Below, one piece after another: positions 51,936 to 60,886 of a stretch of 64,000 nt of DNA (within the stretch, counting starts at the first letter, position 1; every line of letters starts with the position of its first letter). Source of the stretch: Streptomyces sp. NBC_00654 (GTDB lineage Bacteria; Actinomycetota; Actinomycetes; Streptomycetales; Streptomycetaceae); contig NZ_JAPEOB010000001.1 in the NCBI RefSeq assembly GCF_026341775.1, forward strand, positions 1,922,001 to 1,986,000. The letters are read 5' to 3'. A program made the translations under genes and the position numbers. The notes under the pieces are model-generated. The model saw only the letters and a list, made by a program, of their open reading frames with translations, ran no database searches and was not told the DNA's origin.

Positions 51936-52763
51936 TCACCCCTTGACCGCGCCGCCCAGTGCGAACCCGCCGCCCAGTCTGCGCGAGATCAGGAGGTACA
52001 GAAGCAGTACGGGGGTGGAGTACAGGATCGAGAACGCCGCCAGCTGCCCGTAGATCACCGAGCCGTGGTTGCCGAAGAACGTGAAGATCGAGACGGACGC
52101 GGGCAACTGCTCGGGAGAGAGCAGCAGCATGAAGGGGACGAAGAAGTTCCCCCAGAGCATGATGAAGGTGTAGATCGTCACCACCCCCACGCCCGGCCCC
52201 ATCAGCGGCAGCACCACCCGCCACAGCGCCTGGGGCACGGATGCCCCGTCGGTCCAGGCCGCCTCCTCCAGGACCCTCGGTACGCCGTCCATGAAGTTCT
52301 TCATCAGCCAGATGGCGAACGGCAGTTGGGACGTGGCGAGGAACAGCGCCGTGCCGTGCGTCGTGTCGATCAGGTCCACCTGGACGAAGAGCCCGTACAC
52401 CGGGACCATGACCGCGGTGATCGGCAGACACGTCGTGAACAGGACGGTCAGCAGGAACGGCCGGTTGAAGCGGGAGCGGTGGCGGGAGAGCGGGTACGCC
52501 GCGAGCACCGCGCACACCACCGTCAGCAGGGTCGCACCGCCGCACAGCAGCAGGCTGTTGAGCATCGGTGTGAAGGTGATCTCGTCGGTGAGCACCGCCT
52601 CGAAGTTGGCCGTCGTCGGCGATTTCGGGGGCCGCACCCGCAGGTTCGCCCCGCTGTCCAGCGAGGCGAACAGCAGCCACAGCAGCGGCAGCGCGAAGGA
52701 CGCGCCCACCAGCAGCAGCGCCCCGTCGGCCGCGAGCCGGGCCCGGGTACGGCGGGCCGTCAT
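51936..52763 (-). CDS. Carbohydrate ABC importer permease (MalG-like)
   Basis: A 275-aa membrane subunit with six helices. The EAA loop that docks the ATPase reads EEAAWTDGASVPQALWRVVLPLMGPG near residue 180. It is the third gene of an importer operon; its ATG overlaps the stop of the other permease (TGATG). The ATPase is missing here and is probably the shared MsiK-type ATPase, as usual in Streptomyces. Confidence 0.93.
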   Translation of the reverse strand: MTARRTRARLAADGALLLVGASFALPLLWLLFASLDSGANLRVRPPKSPTTANFEAVLTDEITFTPMLNSLLLCGGATLLTVVCAVLAAYPLSRHRSRFNRPFLLTVLFTTCLPITAVMVPVYGLFVQVDLIDTTHGTALFLATSQLPFAIWLMKNFMDGVPRVLEEAAWTDGASVPQALWRVVLPLMGPGVGVVTIYTFIMLWGNFFVPFMLLLSPEQLPASVSIFTFFGNHGSVIYGQLAAFSILYSTPVLLLYLLISRRLGGGFALGGAVKG

Positions 52764-53710
52764 CACACCTCCACCTTCATCAGCCGCAGATAGACGACGG
52801 AGAACAGCGCCCCGACCAGGAGCAGCAGCAGGGCGACCGCCGTCCCGTAGCCGATCAGGCTGTTGACGAACGCCTGGTCGTACATGAACACCGGGAGGGT
52901 CTGGCTGCGATTGCCCGGTCCACCCCTGGTCATGGCCCAGATCAGCCCGAAGACGGAGAGCGTGGAGAGGGTGTTCAGCATCAGATTGGTGCCGATGGAA
53001 CGGCGGATCATCGGCAGCGTGACATGCCAGAGCCTGCGCGGCCCGCTCGCCCCGTCGACCGCGGCGGCCTCCCCGATCTCCTGCGGGATCCCGGAGAGCG
53101 CCGCCGAGTAGATCAGCATCGAGAACGCCGTGCCGCGCCACACGTTCGCGAAGGACACGGCCAGGATGGGCAGCGTGAACAGCCAGTTCTGGGACGGCAG
53201 ATGGAGCCAGCCCAGGATCATGTTCAGAGTGCCCTCGCGGCGGAAGAACGCGTACAGCAGGAACGCCGCCACGATCTCCGGCAGCACCCAGGACGCGATG
53301 ACGAGCGCCCCCGTCACCGTACGGACGGGACGGGACGCGGCCCGCATCAGTCCGGCCAGTGCCAGGCCCAGCGTGTTCTGGCCGACGATCGAGGACAGGA
53401 AGGTGAAGACGAGGGTGAGCAGGACGGCGTTGCGGAAGTCGCCGTCGGCGAACGCCCGGCGGAAGTTGTCGAAGCCGACGAAGGAGGAGCCGGACGCGCC
53501 GGTGAGCTGGGTGTCGGTGAACGCGATCCATACGCAGTAGCCGATCGGCCCGGCGAGGAAGAGCAGCAGCAGTACCGTGGCGGGGGCGAGGGGCAGCCAC
53601 CGCACCACCCGCCGGTGTGCGCCGGTGCCATCCGTGCCCGGCCGCCCCCGCCGAGGACCCGCGCCGCCCGCCGTGCCGCGCGCCCCGTCGCCCGGCCCGG
53701 TCCCGCTCAC
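52763..53710 (-). CDS. Carbohydrate ABC importer permease (MalF-like)
   Basis: A 315-aa membrane subunit starting at the GTG at 53710 that overlaps the binding-protein stop (GTGA). A Gly/Arg-rich N-terminus of about 35 residues precedes six helices. The EAA loop is GEAAAVDGASGPRRLWHVTLPMIRRS near residue 215. It pairs with the MalG-like permease. Confidence 0.93.
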   Translation of the reverse strand: MSGTGPGDGARGTAGGAGPRRGRPGTDGTGAHRRVVRWLPLAPATVLLLLFLAGPIGYCVWIAFTDTQLTGASGSSFVGFDNFRRAFADGDFRNAVLLTLVFTFLSSIVGQNTLGLALAGLMRAASRPVRTVTGALVIASWVLPEIVAAFLLYAFFRREGTLNMILGWLHLPSQNWLFTLPILAVSFANVWRGTAFSMLIYSAALSGIPQEIGEAAAVDGASGPRRLWHVTLPMIRRSIGTNLMLNTLSTLSVFGLIWAMTRGGPGNRSQTLPVFMYDQAFVNSLIGYGTAVALLLLLVGALFSVVYLRLMKVEV

Positions 53711-55068
53711 CCGCCGACGACCGCGTCGCCGACGATCGTCCTCAGCTGCTCGTCGTACTCCTTCGCCGCCGACTCGGGCGAGCCGTCCCCCGTCGTCACC
53801 TTCTCCATCGCCTCGCCGATCGCCGTCGACACCTGCGGATAGACGGGCAGCGCCGGACGGTAGTGGGTGTGACCGACCAGTGCGGTGAAGAACGTGATGC
53901 CCGGCATGGACTTCAGATACTCCGGGTCCCGGGCCACGTCCTCCCGGACGGCGATCTGCGCACCCACCACATCCCACCTGACCGCGTTCTCGGCCGTCTG
54001 CAGCGTCTTGATGAACTCCCAGGCCAGGTCGGGGTTCTTCGCCTTCCGCGGGATGGCCCAGGCCCAGCCGCCGGACATCGACACCTTCCCGGGCGCCCGG
54101 CCGTGCTGCGTCGGCATCGGGGCCTGCCCGAGCGCCGTCTCCCACTCGGGCCACGCCCTCGGCCCGCCGTTGATCCAGTTCTGCCCCATCCAGGAGCCGT
54201 CCAGCGAGATCGCGAGCTTCCCCTCGGGGAACCACTCGGTGGCCACCTTGGTGCCGATGTTCGGGTCCAGGGCGTCCGAGGGGTCCGGGCCGAGCTTCTC
54301 CCCGTACACCGTCTCCACGAAGGCGAGCGCGTCCTTGAAGCCCTGGCCGCCCGCCACCCACTTCTTGGCCGTCGTGTCGTAGAGGGGGTCCGCGCCCGTC
54401 CCGTACAGCAGCATCTCGAAGCCCTGCATCACCGCCGCCTCACCCGGCCCCTTGCCCGTGTACACGTTCAGCGGGATGACGCCGGGGACCTTCTGCTTCA
54501 CGGTGCGTGCCGCGTCCAGGACCTCGTCCCAGTTCTTCGGCTGCCAGCCGGCCGGCAGCCCCGCCCTCGCGAAGATCTCCTTGTTGAACCAGAGGCCACG
54601 GGTGTCGGTGCCGTCGGGGACGCCGTACGTCCGGCCGTCCCGCGCCTTCGCCGCCTCCTTCGCCGTGTCCACGAACCGGTCCCAGCTGTCCCACTTCGCC
54701 AGATACGGATCCAGCGGCCGCAGATACCCCGCCTCGATGTCGGAGCTGATCCGGAACGTGTCCTCGTAGACCAGGTCCGGGGCCGTCCTCGGCGAGCGCA
54801 TCATCTGCTGCGCCTTGGTGGCGTAGTCGTTGTCCGGCGCCTGGATCGGCAGCAACTCGACCTTCTTGCCGGGGTGTTCCTTCTCGAACTGCTCCTTCAC
54901 GGACTGGAAATGCTCGTCCTTGAAGCGGATCTTGTTGTCCGTGGAGCGGTTGTACGCGACCTTCACGGTGTCCGGGTCACTGCCGGAGCCGGAGGAACAG
55001 GCGGTGAGCGAACCGGCGGTGAGCACGGTGGCTGCGGCGGCGAGGATCAGTGGGGCGGTGGGGCGCAC
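53707..55068 (-). CDS. Extracellular solute-binding lipoprotein
   Basis: A 453-aa binding protein of the carbohydrate ABC family. The signal peptide ends in lipobox LTAC with Cys24. The GTG at 55068 is chosen because GGAGG is eight bases upstream; the GTG at 55074 is too close. The mature part has KVAYNRSTDNKIRFKDEHFQ and typical sugar-binding protein features such as WKPKNWDEVLDAARTVKQ and KLAISLDGSWMGQNW. The sugar is unknown. Confidence 0.93.
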   Translation of the reverse strand: MRPTAPLILAAAATVLTAGSLTACSSGSGSDPDTVKVAYNRSTDNKIRFKDEHFQSVKEQFEKEHPGKKVELLPIQAPDNDYATKAQQMMRSPRTAPDLVYEDTFRISSDIEAGYLRPLDPYLAKWDSWDRFVDTAKEAAKARDGRTYGVPDGTDTRGLWFNKEIFARAGLPAGWQPKNWDEVLDAARTVKQKVPGVIPLNVYTGKGPGEAAVMQGFEMLLYGTGADPLYDTTAKKWVAGGQGFKDALAFVETVYGEKLGPDPSDALDPNIGTKVATEWFPEGKLAISLDGSWMGQNWINGGPRAWPEWETALGQAPMPTQHGRAPGKVSMSGGWAWAIPRKAKNPDLAWEFIKTLQTAENAVRWDVVGAQIAVREDVARDPEYLKSMPGITFFTALVGHTHYRPALPVYPQVSTAIGEAMEKVTTGDGSPESAAKEYDEQLRTIVGDAVVGG

Positions 55069-55146
55069 GGGCACGACCTCCTCATGGCCACGAGGGCTGA
55101 CCGTGACCGTAGGTCCGGCCCGTCGAGGAGGTCAATGCCCGTGCGG

Positions 55147-55156
55147 CAAGCGCTTG
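55147..55156. promoter_or_regulatory. LacI-type operator core CAAGCGCTTG
   Basis: Perfect 10-bp palindrome within GCAAGCGCTTGT, about 80 bp upstream of the binding-protein start. A central CG with A/T-rich flanks of this kind is typical of LacI-family operators for sugar importers. No LacI gene is in this window next to it. Confidence 0.5.
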
Positions 55157-55178
55157 TTGTGCCCCGGGGCCCGTGGGG

Positions 55179-55853
55179 TCAGCGCTCCTGCGCCAGCCAC
55201 CGGTAGTGCAGTTCCGGGCGCCCCACCTGACCGTAGTGCGGGCGCCGTGCGGCGCTGCCCACCGTCACCAGATGCTCCAGGTAACGGCGCGCGGTGATCC
55301 GTGAGATCCCCAGCTCCTCCCCGGCGGCGGCGGCCGTCACCCCGTCCGGGGCCGCCCGCAGCACCCGGGTCACCGCCTCCAGCGTCGGGCCGCTCAGACC
55401 CTTGGGCAGCGCGGCCGGATGCGCGACGCGCAGCGCCCCGAGCGCCCGGTCCACCTCCTCCTGCCCGCTCGCCTCCCCGGCCGCCGCGCGGAACTCCGCG
55501 TACCGCACCAGCCGGTCGCGCAGGGTGGGGTACGTGAACGGCTTCAGCACGTACTGCACCACCCCGAGCGACACGCCCTCGCGCACCACCGCGAGATCGC
55601 GCGCCGACGTCACGGCGATCACATCGGCACCATGGCCGGCCGCCCGCAGGGCCCGCAGCAGCTGGAGCCCGTGCCCGTCGGGCAGATACAGATCCAGCAA
55701 CAGCAGATCCACCGGCGTACGCTCCAGCGCGCGCACCGCCTCCGCCCGGGTGTGGGCCACCGCCGCCACCTCGAAACCCGGGACCCGCTCCACGTACAGC
55801 TGATGGGCGTCGGCGGCCACCGGATCGTCCTCCACCACCAGTACCCGGATCAT
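55179..55853 (-). CDS. CitB/DcuR-type response regulator
   Basis: A 224-aa regulator. The receiver has Asp54 (LLLDLYLPDGHG) and Lys104 (VLKPFTYPT). The output is a C-terminal helix-turn-helix (GVTAAAAGEELGISRITARRYLEHL) of the CitB group, not OmpR. The gene overlaps the sensor stop (ATGA). With the sensor it is likely to control the divergent dctA-like symporter. Confidence 0.95.
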   Translation of the reverse strand: MIRVLVVEDDPVAADAHQLYVERVPGFEVAAVAHTRAEAVRALERTPVDLLLLDLYLPDGHGLQLLRALRAAGHGADVIAVTSARDLAVVREGVSLGVVQYVLKPFTYPTLRDRLVRYAEFRAAAGEASGQEEVDRALGALRVAHPAALPKGLSGPTLEAVTRVLRAAPDGVTAAAAGEELGISRITARRYLEHLVTVGSAARRPHYGQVGRPELHYRWLAQER

Positions 55854-57760
55854 GGGCCGACCTCCTTCGCCTCACGTACGTTGTCGCCGGGGTTCGGCGT
55901 ACGGCCGCCGAGCGGCAGCCGCACCGTGAACCGCGCCCCGCCGTCCGGGCCCCGGTCCAGCTCGACCGTGCCGCCGTTGCGGTGCGCGGCCTGCCGCACC
56001 AGTGCCAGCCCGAGCCCGCGCCCGGCGCCGCGCGTCGACCAGCCCCGCCGGAACACCTCGGCCGCGTCGTCCGGGCCGATGCCCGCCCCCGTGTCGGCCA
56101 CGCGCAGCAGGAGCAGACCGTCGACGGCGAGGGCGGTCACAGTCACCCGGGCGCGTGAGGAGGCCCGCGGGGCGGGCACCGGAGCGGGAGTCCGGGCGGG
56201 TGCGGGGACCTGGCCGGCCCCTGGTGCGGCACCAGCCCCCCGTTCGGCACTGTGCTTCGGTTCCGTACTGGCTCCCGGTTCGGCACCGGCCCCTGGTGCG
56301 GCATCGTGCTTCCGTTCGGCACCGTGCTCCGGTTCCGTACTGGCCCCCCGTTCGGCATCGTGCTTCTGTTCGGCACCGTGCTCCGGTTCCGTGCCGTCGT
56401 CCGGGGCCGGACGCTTCTCCGGTCCTCCGCTCGCCGCCTCCGACGCCGCGTCCACCGCGTTGTCGATCAGATTCCCCAGGATCGTCACCAGATCGCGCTG
56501 CGCCGGGCGGTCCGGCAGCGCCCCGTCGTCGATCAGGCTGTCGTCCGCCAGCACCAGCTCCACCCCCCGCTCGTGCGCCTGCGAGGCCTTGCCCAGGAGC
56601 AGCGCGGCCAGCACCGGTTCCGCGACGGCGCCCACGACCCGGTCGGTCAGCTCCTGTGCCAGCTCCAGCTCCGCCGTCGCGAAGCCCACCGCCTCCTCCA
56701 CCCGGCCCAGTTCGATCAGCGACACCACCGTGTGCAGCCGGTTCGCCGCCTCGTGCGCCTGGGAGCGCAGCGCCTGGGTGAAACCGCGCTCCGAGTCCAG
56801 CTCGCCCGACAGCGCCTGCAACTCGGTGTGGTCCCGCAGCGTCACCACCGTGCCGCGCTGTTCCCCGCCCACCACCGGACGGGTGTTGACCACGATCACC
56901 CGGTCCGCGGTCAGATGGAGTTCGTCGACACGTGGTTCGGAGGCCAGGAGTGCCCCGGTCAGCGGGGCCGGCAGCGCGAGTTCGGCGACCGTCCGCCCGA
57001 CCGCGCCCGGCCCGAGCCCCAGCAGCTCCCGGCCCGCGTCGTTGATCAACGCGATCCGGCGTCGCCCGTCCAGCATCAGCAGTCCCTCGCGCACCGCGTG
57101 CAGCGTGGCCTGGTGGTAGTCGTGGAGCCGGCTCAGTTCGGTGGCGTTCATGCCGTGGGTGTGCCGCCGCAGCCGGGCGTTGATCACATAGGTACCGAAT
57201 CCGCCGAGCGCCAGCGCCCCGCCCGCCGCGAGCCCCAGCGCGCCCAGCTGGTCCCGTACCTGGGTGGAGACCCGCTCCACCGTGATGCCCGCGCTGACCA
57301 GGCCGGTGATCCCGCCGCCGTCCCGGACGGGGGTCACCACCCGGATCGAGGGACCGAGCGTGCCGGTGTACGTCTCCGTGAACGTCTCGCCGCGCAGCGC
57401 CTGTTCGGTGTGGCCCAGGAAGGTGTCGCCGATCAGCCCGGAGTCCGGGTGCGTCCAGCGCACTCCCTTCGGGTCCATGATCGTGACGAAGGCGATCCCG
57501 GTCTCCTCGCGCACCTGTTCCGCGTACGGCTGGAGCACGGCGGACGGATCCGGGGTGCGGATGGCCTCCCGTACGGAGGGAGAACCGGCCACCGCCAGTG
57601 CCGCCGCCCGCACCTGCCGGGCGGCGGTCTCCTCGGCCTGCGCGCTGCCGGAGACATACGCGAAGACCGCGCATCCGGCGACCACGGCGGCCACCAGCAC
57701 GACCTGCATGGCGAAGAGCTGGCCGGCCAGGCTGCGGGGGCGGGTACGGGGGAGGCGCAT
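55850..57760 (-). CDS. CitA/DcuS-type sensor histidine kinase with repeat insert
   Basis: A 636-aa sensor. It has two transmembrane helices (near residues 14-36 and 178-200) around a PAS-like periplasmic citrate-family sensor domain (GIAFVTIMDPKGVRWTHPDSGLIGDTF). A cytoplasmic PAS domain, a SpoB-type kinase core with His336 (LRSQAHEAANRLHTVVSLIELG) and an ATPase domain follow. Between the N box (GNLIDNAVDAASEA) and the G box (ADTGAGIGPDDAAEVF) lies an insert of about 100 residues of imperfect STEPEHGAERKHDA repeats and Pro/Ala sequence. The catalytic boxes themselves are intact. Confidence 0.93.
   Translation of the reverse strand: MRLPRTRPRSLAGQLFAMQVVLVAAVVAGCAVFAYVSGSAQAEETAARQVRAAALAVAGSPSVREAIRTPDPSAVLQPYAEQVREETGIAFVTIMDPKGVRWTHPDSGLIGDTFLGHTEQALRGETFTETYTGTLGPSIRVVTPVRDGGGITGLVSAGITVERVSTQVRDQLGALGLAAGGALALGGFGTYVINARLRRHTHGMNATELSRLHDYHQATLHAVREGLLMLDGRRRIALINDAGRELLGLGPGAVGRTVAELALPAPLTGALLASEPRVDELHLTADRVIVVNTRPVVGGEQRGTVVTLRDHTELQALSGELDSERGFTQALRSQAHEAANRLHTVVSLIELGRVEEAVGFATAELELAQELTDRVVGAVAEPVLAALLLGKASQAHERGVELVLADDSLIDDGALPDRPAQRDLVTILGNLIDNAVDAASEAASGGPEKRPAPDDGTEPEHGAEQKHDAERGASTEPEHGAERKHDAAPGAGAEPGASTEPKHSAERGAGAAPGAGQVPAPARTPAPVPAPRASSRARVTVTALAVDGLLLLRVADTGAGIGPDDAAEVFRRGWSTRGAGRGLGLALVRQAAHRNGGTVELDRGPDGGARFTVRLPLGGRTPNPGDNVREAKEVGP
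56230..56400. repeat. Imperfect tandem repeats inside the sensor kinase gene
   Basis: GGTTCCGT recurs at 56259, 56331 and 56385, with 72-bp and 54-bp steps, both multiples of 18 bp. The encoded units are 24 and 18 residues (STEPEHGAE-, KHDAERGA-type). Units in multiples of three keep the frame. Confidence 0.8.
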
Positions 57761-57836
57761 GGCACCCAGTCTGCCTGCCCCGGCCGGCCGCTCACCGGGT
57801 GGCCGGAAAGCAGCTGTGAACGATATGAACGCAAGG

Positions 57837-57850
57837 GTGACCGGGGTCAC
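57837..57850. promoter_or_regulatory. GTGACC-GG-GGTCAC palindrome, Crp-like site
   Basis: Perfect 14-bp palindrome that fits GTGA-N6-TCAC, the core of Crp-type sites. It lies between the divergent sensor gene and the symporter, about 70 bp before the symporter start. Confidence 0.5.
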
Positions 57851-57918
57851 AGGGAGGTGGATAGTCACCGGAGCCCCCAGGGACGGGGTGCGCCCACGAC
57901 CGAGCCGAGGAGGCCCCC

Positions 57919-59280
57919 GTGGCAGTGTCAGCCGCACAGCGGGACCGAACCCACTATCTGTACATCGCCGTGATCGGTGCCGTGGTTCTCGGCATTCTCG
58001 TGGGCTTCGTGGCCCCCGGGGTCGCCGTGGAGCTGAAGCCGATCGGGACCGGCTTCGTGAACCTGATCAAGATGATGATCTCGCCGATCATCTTCTGCAC
58101 GATCGTGCTGGGCGTCGGCTCGGTCCGCAAGGCCGCCAAGGTCGGTGCGGTCGGAGGGCTCGCACTCGGATACTTCCTGGTCATGTCGACGGTCGCTCTC
58201 GCGATCGGCCTGATCGTCGGGAACATCCTGGAGCCCGGCTCGGGCCTCCACATCACCGAGGCGGCCCGCGCGGCGGGCGAGAAGCAGGCGGCGGGCGCGA
58301 GCGAGTCGACCGTCGACTTCCTGCTCGGCATCATCCCGACCACCATGGTCTCCGCCTTCACCGCGGGCGAAGTGCTCCAGACGCTGCTGGTCGCGCTCCT
58401 CGCGGGCTTCGCGCTCCAGGCCATGGGGCCGGCCGGTGAACCGGTCCTGCGCGGCATCGGCCACATCCAGCGCCTCGTCTTCCGCATCCTCGCCATGATC
58501 ATGTGGGCGGCGCCGGTCGGCGCCTTCGGTGCGATGGCGGCGGTGGTGGGAGAGACCGGTCTGGACGCGCTGAAGTCCCTCGCGATCATCATGGTCGGCT
58601 TCTACATCACCTGTGCGCTGTTCGTCTTCGTGGTGCTCGGCACGATCCTGCGGCTGGTCGCCGGGGTCAACCTGATCTCGCTGCTGAAGTACCTGGGGCG
58701 CGAGTTCCTGCTGATCCTGTCCACCTCGTCCTCCGAGTCGGCGCTTCCCCGGCTGATCGCGAAGATGGAGCACCTGGGCGTCAGCAAGCCCGTCGTCGGC
58801 ATCACGGTGCCGACCGGCTACTCCTTCAACCTCGACGGCACCGCGATCTACCTCACGATGTCCTCCCTGTTCATCGCCAACGCGATGGGCGACCCGCTGA
58901 GCGCGAGCGAGCAGATCTCGCTCCTCGTCTTCATGGTGATCGCCTCGAAGGGCGCGGCGGGCGTCACGGGCGCCGGGCTCGCCACCCTCGCGGGCGGTCT
59001 CCAGTCGCACCGCCCCGAACTGGTCGACGGCGTCGGTCTGATCGTCGGTATCGACCGCTTCATGAGCGAGGCCCGCGCCCTGACGAACTTCGCGGGCAAC
59101 GCGGTCGCCACGGTCCTGGTCGGCACCTGGACCAAGGAGATCGACAAGGACCGTGTCGGGCAGGTCCTCGCCGGAAAGGTCCCGTTCGACGAGAGGACGC
59201 TCGTCGACGACCATGCCCCGGCGGAGACGGCGGACGTCCCGGAGCCGCGCGGGGACGGCAAACTGCCGGCGAAGGTCTGA
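57919..59280 (+). CDS. dctA: C4-dicarboxylate:cation symporter (DctA-like)
   Basis: A 453-aa DAACS-family transporter. It has about eight helices plus re-entrant hairpins. Hallmarks are FVNLIKMMISPIIFCTIVLGV near residue 48, the serine-rich hairpin STSSSESALPRL near 273, GYSFNLDGTAIY near 302, and KGAAGVTGAGLATLAGGL near 344. These match DctA more than the glutamate branch. GAGGAGG precedes the GTG. It is divergent from the CitA/DcuS-like system, which should sense its substrate. Confidence 0.93.
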   Translation: MAVSAAQRDRTHYLYIAVIGAVVLGILVGFVAPGVAVELKPIGTGFVNLIKMMISPIIFCTIVLGVGSVRKAAKVGAVGGLALGYFLVMSTVALAIGLIVGNILEPGSGLHITEAARAAGEKQAAGASESTVDFLLGIIPTTMVSAFTAGEVLQTLLVALLAGFALQAMGPAGEPVLRGIGHIQRLVFRILAMIMWAAPVGAFGAMAAVVGETGLDALKSLAIIMVGFYITCALFVFVVLGTILRLVAGVNLISLLKYLGREFLLILSTSSSESALPRLIAKMEHLGVSKPVVGITVPTGYSFNLDGTAIYLTMSSLFIANAMGDPLSASEQISLLVFMVIASKGAAGVTGAGLATLAGGLQSHRPELVDGVGLIVGIDRFMSEARALTNFAGNAVATVLVGTWTKEIDKDRVGQVLAGKVPFDERTLVDDHAPAETADVPEPRGDGKLPAKV

Positions 59281-59306
59281 CGTCCGGAACACCGACCCAC
59301 CCGCTC

Positions 59307-59348
59307 CGACGCACGAGCACCGACGCACGAGCACCGACGCACCCGCAC
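59307..59348. repeat. 14-bp tandem repeat, three copies
   Basis: CGACGCACGAGCAC occurs twice (59307-59334), then CGACGCACCCGCAC (59335-59348), just after the symporter stop and before its terminator. The unit length is the same as the unrelated array at 30171-30212. Confidence 0.85.
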
Positions 59349-59382
59349 GGGGCGGCCGAACCGTAAACGGTCCGGCCGCCCC
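59349..59382 (+). terminator. Terminator after dctA
   Basis: GGGGCGGCCGAACCGT (59349-59364) pairs with ACGGTCCGGCCGCCCC (59367-59382) with one mismatch and a 2-nt loop. Confidence 0.85.
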
Positions 59383-59478
59383 GGCCCGTTGGTGAACAGC
59401 GGTACAACCCCCGGGGGAGGGCAGCTGTCTTCCGTACAGCAACGAGATCCGTCCACGTGCCGCACAAGGGGACCCCAT

Positions 59479-60789
59479 ATGAACCAGACCCGGACCAGTC
59501 GTCGCGTCCTGCGCGGGGGAGTCGGTGCCCTGGCCGCCGTCGCCCTGACCGGGCTGGGCGCCACACCGGCGCTCGCCGACGAGGAGGAGCCCGACCTCGG
59601 GATCGGGAATCTCGCCCGGATCACCGGAGCCGAGCCCGGCGGCGGCTTCGGCATGCCGTTCTCGGTGCTGAACAAGGGGACCGAGGAGGTGGCGAAGGTC
59701 TGGGTCTCCTACGCCGTGTCGCCGGGCCTCCGCGCCGCCGACTCGTACTCCAACTGCGAGTACGCGACCGCCTACTCCCACGACGAGAGGCCGGACTCGC
59801 ACTACGCGGTCTGCGCGATCGACCAGCCGCTGAAACCCGGTGTCGTCTACGTTCCCGAGCGGCCGGTCGGGCTCAAGGCGCTGGACAGCGCGATGTACGA
59901 CGACGTCTACATGACGGTCAACGGCACCGAGCCGGCCCCCTCCGGCGACGGGGAATCCGACCCCGTACCGGGCACGGGCGCCCCGCTGAAGCTGGTGGAG
60001 AAGGGCCCGGCCGACGAGGCCGACCGCGAGAAGCACCCCGAGCGGTACGCCATGGCTGACGTCACCTCCGACAACACCGCCGACTACGCGCTGACCGGCG
60101 CGAAGCTCAGCGGCAAGGTGGGCGACAAGGTCACGGCCGCCGTGAAGTTCATCAACAAGGGACCGGCCTGGGTCTACCTCGAACAGGGACAGGGAGCCGC
60201 GACCGTCGACATCCGGATACCGGCCGGGACGTCGGTGGTGAAGCCGGACGGCTTCTGCGACAAGGTGACCACATCGCACTACCGGTGCGGGACGTCGCAG
60301 TCCTGGGTCGACGAGAACGCCGGCGAGACGTACTCCTTCGTGCTCCGGATCGACAAGGCCGTGGACAACGCGGTGGGCAAGGTGAAGTTCACCGGGAAGG
60401 CCCGGCCCTTCGACAGGAACCCGGCCAATGACACCGCCGAGATCGTGATCAACGCCGGTACGGGCGGTACGGGCGGCTCCACCGGCACCACCGGCGGCTC
60501 GTCCGGCTCCGCGTCCACCGGCGGCTCCACCGGCTCCACCGGCGGCTCGTCCGGTTCCACCGGCACCACCAGCGGCTCGTCCGGTTCCACCGGCACCACC
60601 AGCGGCTCGTCCGGCACCACCGGCGGCTCCACCACCGGCACCACCGGATCGCAGACGACGGCGGGCGGCGACCTGGCGGCGACCGGGGCCACCTCCACCG
60701 GTCCGATGATCGGCGCGGCGGCAGCGGCGCTGGCCGCCGGCGGCGGGATCCTCTACGCGGTGCGCAGGCGCTCGGCGGCACAGAGGTAG
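59479..60789 (+). CDS. Cell-wall protein with LAXTG sortase signal
   Basis: A 436-aa surface protein from the ATG at 59479. The signal peptide (RRVLRGGVGALAAVALTGLGATPALA) is followed by an N-terminal beta domain with Cys near residues 94 and 114, then a DUF11-like beta domain (ALTGAKLSGKVGDKVTAAVKFINKGPAW near 205) with a Cys pair. A Gly/Ser/Thr linker (about 329-394) leads to LAATG at 399-403, a hydrophobic helix and RRRSAAQR. LAXTG is the class E sortase motif of Streptomyces, also used by long chaplins. The linker repeats would project the domains out of the wall. Confidence 0.92.
   Translation: MNQTRTSRRVLRGGVGALAAVALTGLGATPALADEEEPDLGIGNLARITGAEPGGGFGMPFSVLNKGTEEVAKVWVSYAVSPGLRAADSYSNCEYATAYSHDERPDSHYAVCAIDQPLKPGVVYVPERPVGLKALDSAMYDDVYMTVNGTEPAPSGDGESDPVPGTGAPLKLVEKGPADEADREKHPERYAMADVTSDNTADYALTGAKLSGKVGDKVTAAVKFINKGPAWVYLEQGQGAATVDIRIPAGTSVVKPDGFCDKVTTSHYRCGTSQSWVDENAGETYSFVLRIDKAVDNAVGKVKFTGKARPFDRNPANDTAEIVINAGTGGTGGSTGTTGGSSGSASTGGSTGSTGGSSGSTGTTSGSSGSTGTTSGSSGTTGGSTTGTTGSQTTAGGDLAATGATSTGPMIGAAAAALAAGGGILYAVRRRSAAQR
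60541..60600. repeat. 30-bp coding repeat in LAXTG protein linker
   Basis: Two near-identical tandem copies of a 30-bp unit (GCGGCTCGTCCGGTTCCACC and the next ten bases), in a wider Gly/Ser/Thr-coding simple region at about 60466-60655. Confidence 0.85.
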
Positions 60790-60817
60790 AGCGGCGCCCC
60801 GGCTCCGGGGGCACGGC

Positions 60818-60852
60818 GTGGCCGGTACGGGAACCACTTCCGTACCGGCCAC
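60818..60852 (+). terminator. Terminator after LAXTG gene
   Basis: GTGGCCGGTACGG (60818-60830) pairs perfectly with CCGTACCGGCCAC (60840-60852) around a 9-nt loop. Confidence 0.85.
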
Positions 60853-60886
60853 TCGCATGCTCACGGAGAGTGAGTGGATCCGGCGC

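Noticed and set aside
57928..60864. A 978-codon minus-strand frame opposite dctA and the LAXTG gene
   Set aside because: It is the antisense of two well-supported genes and a terminator; the composition is shadow-like.
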